Below are positions 25,240-28,232 of a stretch of 28,232 nt of DNA, piece by piece; within the stretch, counting starts at the first letter, position 1, and the number at the start of each line of letters is the position of its first letter. The notes beneath the pieces were generated by a model, which saw nothing but the letters and a program-made list of their open reading frames with translations, searched no databases and had not been told where the DNA came from. A program made the position numbers and the translations under genes. This stretch comes from Prorocentrum cordatum (Eukaryota; Sar; Dinophyceae; Prorocentrales; Prorocentraceae): NCBI GenBank assembly GCA_963575745.1, contig CAUYUJ010014767.1, forward strand, positions 60,001-88,232. Reading direction: 5' to 3'.

Positions 25240-26515
25240 GTCAGGCAAGACGGCCCAAGAAGCGCCCAAGACGGCCCAAGAAACTTCCAAGAGGCCTCCA
25301 AGAGGGCTCCGAGATGCTGAAGATGGCCTCCAGACGTCCAAGGACGCCCCCAAGAGGCCCCAAGAAGCCTCCAACATGCGTCCCAAGAGGGCCCCTAGAC
25401 GCAAAAATTGGCCCATTCCCTTCGTAAAACGTACATTTTCAACAAAGTTGTCTTTTGGGCTTTCCGACGTTACAGGACGGCCCAAGAGGCGCCCAAGACC
25501 GCCCCAAGACGGCCCAAGAAGCTTCCAAGAGGGCCCCAGGACAGCCCAAGAGGGCCCCAAGACGGCCCAAGAGGCGCCCAAGATGGCCCAAGAGGGCCCC
25601 AAGACGGGCCCAAGAGGGGGCCCAGAGGGGGACCACGAACCGCAAGCTCGAGCCTTCCGCCCCAAGAGGCCGCCAGGAGGCCCCCAGGAGGCCCCTCAAG
25701 AGGCCCCAGGAGACCCCAGACGTCCAAGGACGCCCCCAAGAGGCTCCAAGAAGCCTCCAACATGTGTCCCAAGAGGGCCCCTAGACGCAAGAATTGGCCC
25801 ATTCCCTTCGTAAAACGTACAGTTTTAACAAAGTCGCCTTTTGGGCTTTCCGACGTTACAGGACGGCCCAAGAGGCGCCCAAGACCGCCCCAAGACGGCC
25901 CAAGAAGCTTCCAAGAGGGCCCCAGGACAGCCCAAGAGGGCCCCAAGACGGCCCAAGAGGCGCCCAAGATGGCCCAAGAGGGCCCCAAGACGGGCCCAAG
26001 AGGGGGCCCAGAGGGGGACCACGAACCGCAAGCTCGAGCCTTCCGCCCCAAGAGGCCGCCAGGAGGCCCCCAGGAGGCCCCTCAAGAGGCCCCAGGAGAC
26101 CCCAGACGTCCAAGGACGCCCCCAAGAGGCCCCAAGAAGCCTCCAACATGCGTCCCAAGAGGGCCCCTAGACGCAAAAATTGGCCCATTCCCTTCGTAAA
26201 ACGTACATTTTAACAAAGTCGCCTTTTGGGCTTTCCGACGTTACAGGACGGCCCAAGAGGCGCCCAAGACCGCCCCAAGACGGCCCAAGAAGCTTCCAAG
26301 AGGGCCCCAGGACAGCCCAAGAGGGCCCCAAGACGGCCCAAGAGGCGCCCAAGATGGCCCAAGAGGGCCCCAAGACGGGCCCAAGAGGGGGCCCAGAGGG
26401 GGACCACGAACCGCAAGCTCGAGCCTTCCGCCCCAAGAGGCCGCCAGGAGGCCCCAAGGAGGCCCCTCAAGAGGCCCCAGGAGACCCCAGTCGTCCAAGG
26501 ACGCCCCCAAGACGC
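25240..26515. repeat. Tandem repeat of ~385-bp unit built from 9-11-bp GCCCAAGAGG motifs
   Basis: The block TTTGGGCTTTCCGACGTTAC followed by AGGACGG occurs at about 25454, 25840 and 26225, so units are 386 and 385 bp and nearly identical. Inside, GGCCCAAGACGG and CCCAAGAGG repeat every 9-12 bp. Minus-strand frames give LLGPSWAVLGASW-type repeats. A protein role is unsupported. 25129-25239 is unassigned. Confidence 0.9.
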
Positions 26516-26566
26516 TTCGCGTCACCAATTTCTTCTCGCAACGATTCCTGGGTCTGTGACTCGACA

Positions 26567-26628
26567 GAACCTAAGCGCGCGCGAAGCGCGCGCGTGGTTC
26601 TAGTAATTATTATTATTATTATTATTCC
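26567..26628. repeat. GC hairpin followed by (ATT)n
   Basis: GAACC and GCGCGCGC pair with GCGCGCGC and GGTTC across AAG (26567-26600). The hairpin is followed by (ATT)n at 26605-26628. 26629-26739 is CT-rich, unassigned. Confidence 0.6.
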
Positions 26629-26739
26629 CAACCCTCCTGCGTGGGTTCTCGTTTTGAATAGAGCACTGCTCGCGCGTCTCCTTCCCGCGCGTCTCCTTCC
26701 TTCCCACCCCCTCCCGTCCCTCTCTTCCCCCATGCCTTT

Positions 26740-28166
26740 GACCTCGCCATCCCTTGGGGGGCTGCGATCTGTGAAACTGTCGCCACTTTCGAGGCCTGCT
26801 GGGGGGCCCAGCACAGTGGGTACCCACCGCGGACTCAAATTAGACCTCGCCATCCCTGGGGGGCTGCGATCTGTGAAACTGTCGCCACTTTCGAGGCCTG
26901 CTGGGGGGCCCAGCACAGTGGGTACCCACGCGGACTCAAATTAGACCTCGCCATCCCTGGGGGGCTGCGATCTGTGAAACTGTCGCCACTTTCGAGGCCT
27001 GCTGGGGGGCCCAGCACAGTGGGTACGCACCGCGGATTCAAATTAGACCTCGCCATCCCTGGGGGGCTGCGATCTGTGAAACTGTCGCCACTTTCGAGGC
27101 CTGCTGGGGGGCCCAGCACAGTGACGCCACCCGCGGATTCAAATTAGACCTCGCCATCCCTGGGGGGCTGCGATCTGTGAAACTGTCGCCATTTTCGAGG
27201 CCTGCTGGGGGGCCCAGCACAGTGAGGGCCACGCGCGGATTCAAATTAGACCTCGCCATCCCTGGGGGGCTGCGATCTGTGAAACTGTCGCCACTTTCGA
27301 GGCCTGCTGGGGGGCCAGCACAGTGGGTACTCACGCGGATTCAAATTAGACCTCGCCATCCCTGGGGGGCTGCGATCTGTGAAACTGTCGCCACTTTCGA
27401 GGCCTGCTGGGGGGCCCAGCACAGTGGGCCACACGGCAGACCAAATTAGACCTCGCCATCCCTGGGGGGCTGCGATCTGTGAAACTGTCGCCACTTTCGA
27501 GGCCTGCTGGGGGGCCCAGCACAGTGGGTACTCACCGCAGATTCAAATTAGACCTCGCCATCCCTGGGGGGCTGCGATCTGTGAAACTGTCGCCACTTTC
27601 GAGGCCTGCTGGGGGGCCCAGCACAGTGGGTACCCACCGCGGATTCAAATTAGACCTCGCCATCCCTGGGGGGCTGCGATCTGTGAAACTGTCGCCACTT
27701 TCGAGGGCTGCTGGGGAGGCCAGCAGAGAGGGCACTCACCGCGGATCCAAACAGGACCTCGCCATCCCTGGGGGGCTGCGACCTGTGAAACTGTCGCCGC
27801 TTTCGATGGGTTGCTGGGGAGGCCAGCATTGAGGGTACTCACCGCGGATCCAAACAGGACCTCGCCATCCCTGGGGGGCTGCGATCTGTGAAACTGTCGC
27901 CACTTTCGAGGCCTGCTGGGGGGCGCAGCACAGTGACGCCACGGGCGGACCCAAATTAGACCTCGCCAACCCTGGGGGGCTGCGATCTGTGAAACTGTCG
28001 CCACTTTCGAGGCCTGCTGGGGGGCCCAGCACAGTGGGTACTCACGGCAGACTCAAATGGGACCTCGCCATCCATGGGGGGCTGCGATCTGTGAAACTGT
28101 CGCCACTTTCGAGGCCTGCTGGGGGGCCCAGCACAGTGGGTACTCACGGCGGGTTCAAATTAGACG
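26740..28166. repeat. Satellite, ~101-bp unit, about 14 copies
   Basis: The core CTGCGATCTGTGAAACTGTC is followed by GCCACTTTCGAGGCC, TGCTGGGGGGCCCAGCA and a variable GTGGGTACYCACSGCGGATT stretch ending CAAATTAGACCTCGCCATCC. It recurs about every 100-103 bp. Forward and reverse frames across it are periodic and not called. 28167-28232 is unassigned. Confidence 0.95.
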
Positions 28167-28232
28167 CCGCTTTCGTCCTTGTTCTCCTCCTGCAGTCACC
28201 TTCCCTCTGCTGCTGCCGTGCTGATGGTTCGG

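Noticed and set aside
24400-25665. 421-codon minus-strand frame with poly-Thr
   Set aside because: Mostly (TAG)n and the 385-bp repeat; only the last ~50 residues look ordinary and are listed with low confidence.
26740-28166. CRISPR-like appearance of regular repeats
   Set aside because: Units of ~101 bp are contiguous satellite with only partly variable segments, no unique spacers of uniform length, and a eukaryotic context.

Overview
The window looks like nuclear DNA of a dinoflagellate. It is very GC-rich and packed with micro- and minisatellites. It holds one intron-split gene whose splice junctions sit in short direct repeats and include one apparent GA donor, and a Ty1/copia retrotransposon whose LTRs carry the 3' end of the dinoflagellate spliced leader (DinoSL). 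A bloom-forming genus such as Prorocentrum would fit, but species assignment is inference. There is a 100-N scaffold gap at 8133-8232. No bacterial-type operons, rRNA, tRNA or CRISPR arrays are seen.

Layout: 1-1310 is minisatellite and tandem repeat. 1576-6806 (+) is the only host gene I can support. It has four exons (1576-1817, 3255-3503, 5419-5774, 5977-6806) that join in frame to a predicted 558-residue protein: an FkbM-type SAM-dependent methyltransferase followed by Sel1/TPR-like repeats. Its introns hold small inverted-repeat elements (MITE-like, several with clean 5-bp target duplications), (GGA)n and a dense (TG)n block. The 202-bp last intron is almost entirely one large inverted repeat whose relatives occur at three other places in the window, i.e. 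an introner-like family. 6807-12877 is intergenic or unresolved DNA with further dispersed repeat families, microsatellites and the gap.

12878-22589 is a full-length Ty1/copia-type LTR retrotransposon: identical 130-bp LTRs, a primer-binding site resembling the initiator tRNA-Met 3' end, Gag-protease (13141-16152), an accessory ORF with a Cys/His motif and long helices (about 15725-17279), then integrase, reverse transcriptase and RNase H (17276-22437). A methyltransferase-like domain lies in front of the integrase. The reading frame changes several times although the LTRs are identical, which needs explaining (trans-mobilisation, recoding or reinitiation, or sequence error).

22590-28232 is almost all repetitive: a pyrimidine trinucleotide array, an 82-bp tandem repeat, (GGA)n and (TAG)n arrays, a 385-bp tandem repeat, and a satellite of about 101 bp with roughly 14 units that keeps a small hairpin in nearly every unit. 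Long reading frames in these repeats are low-complexity by-products and are not called as genes.
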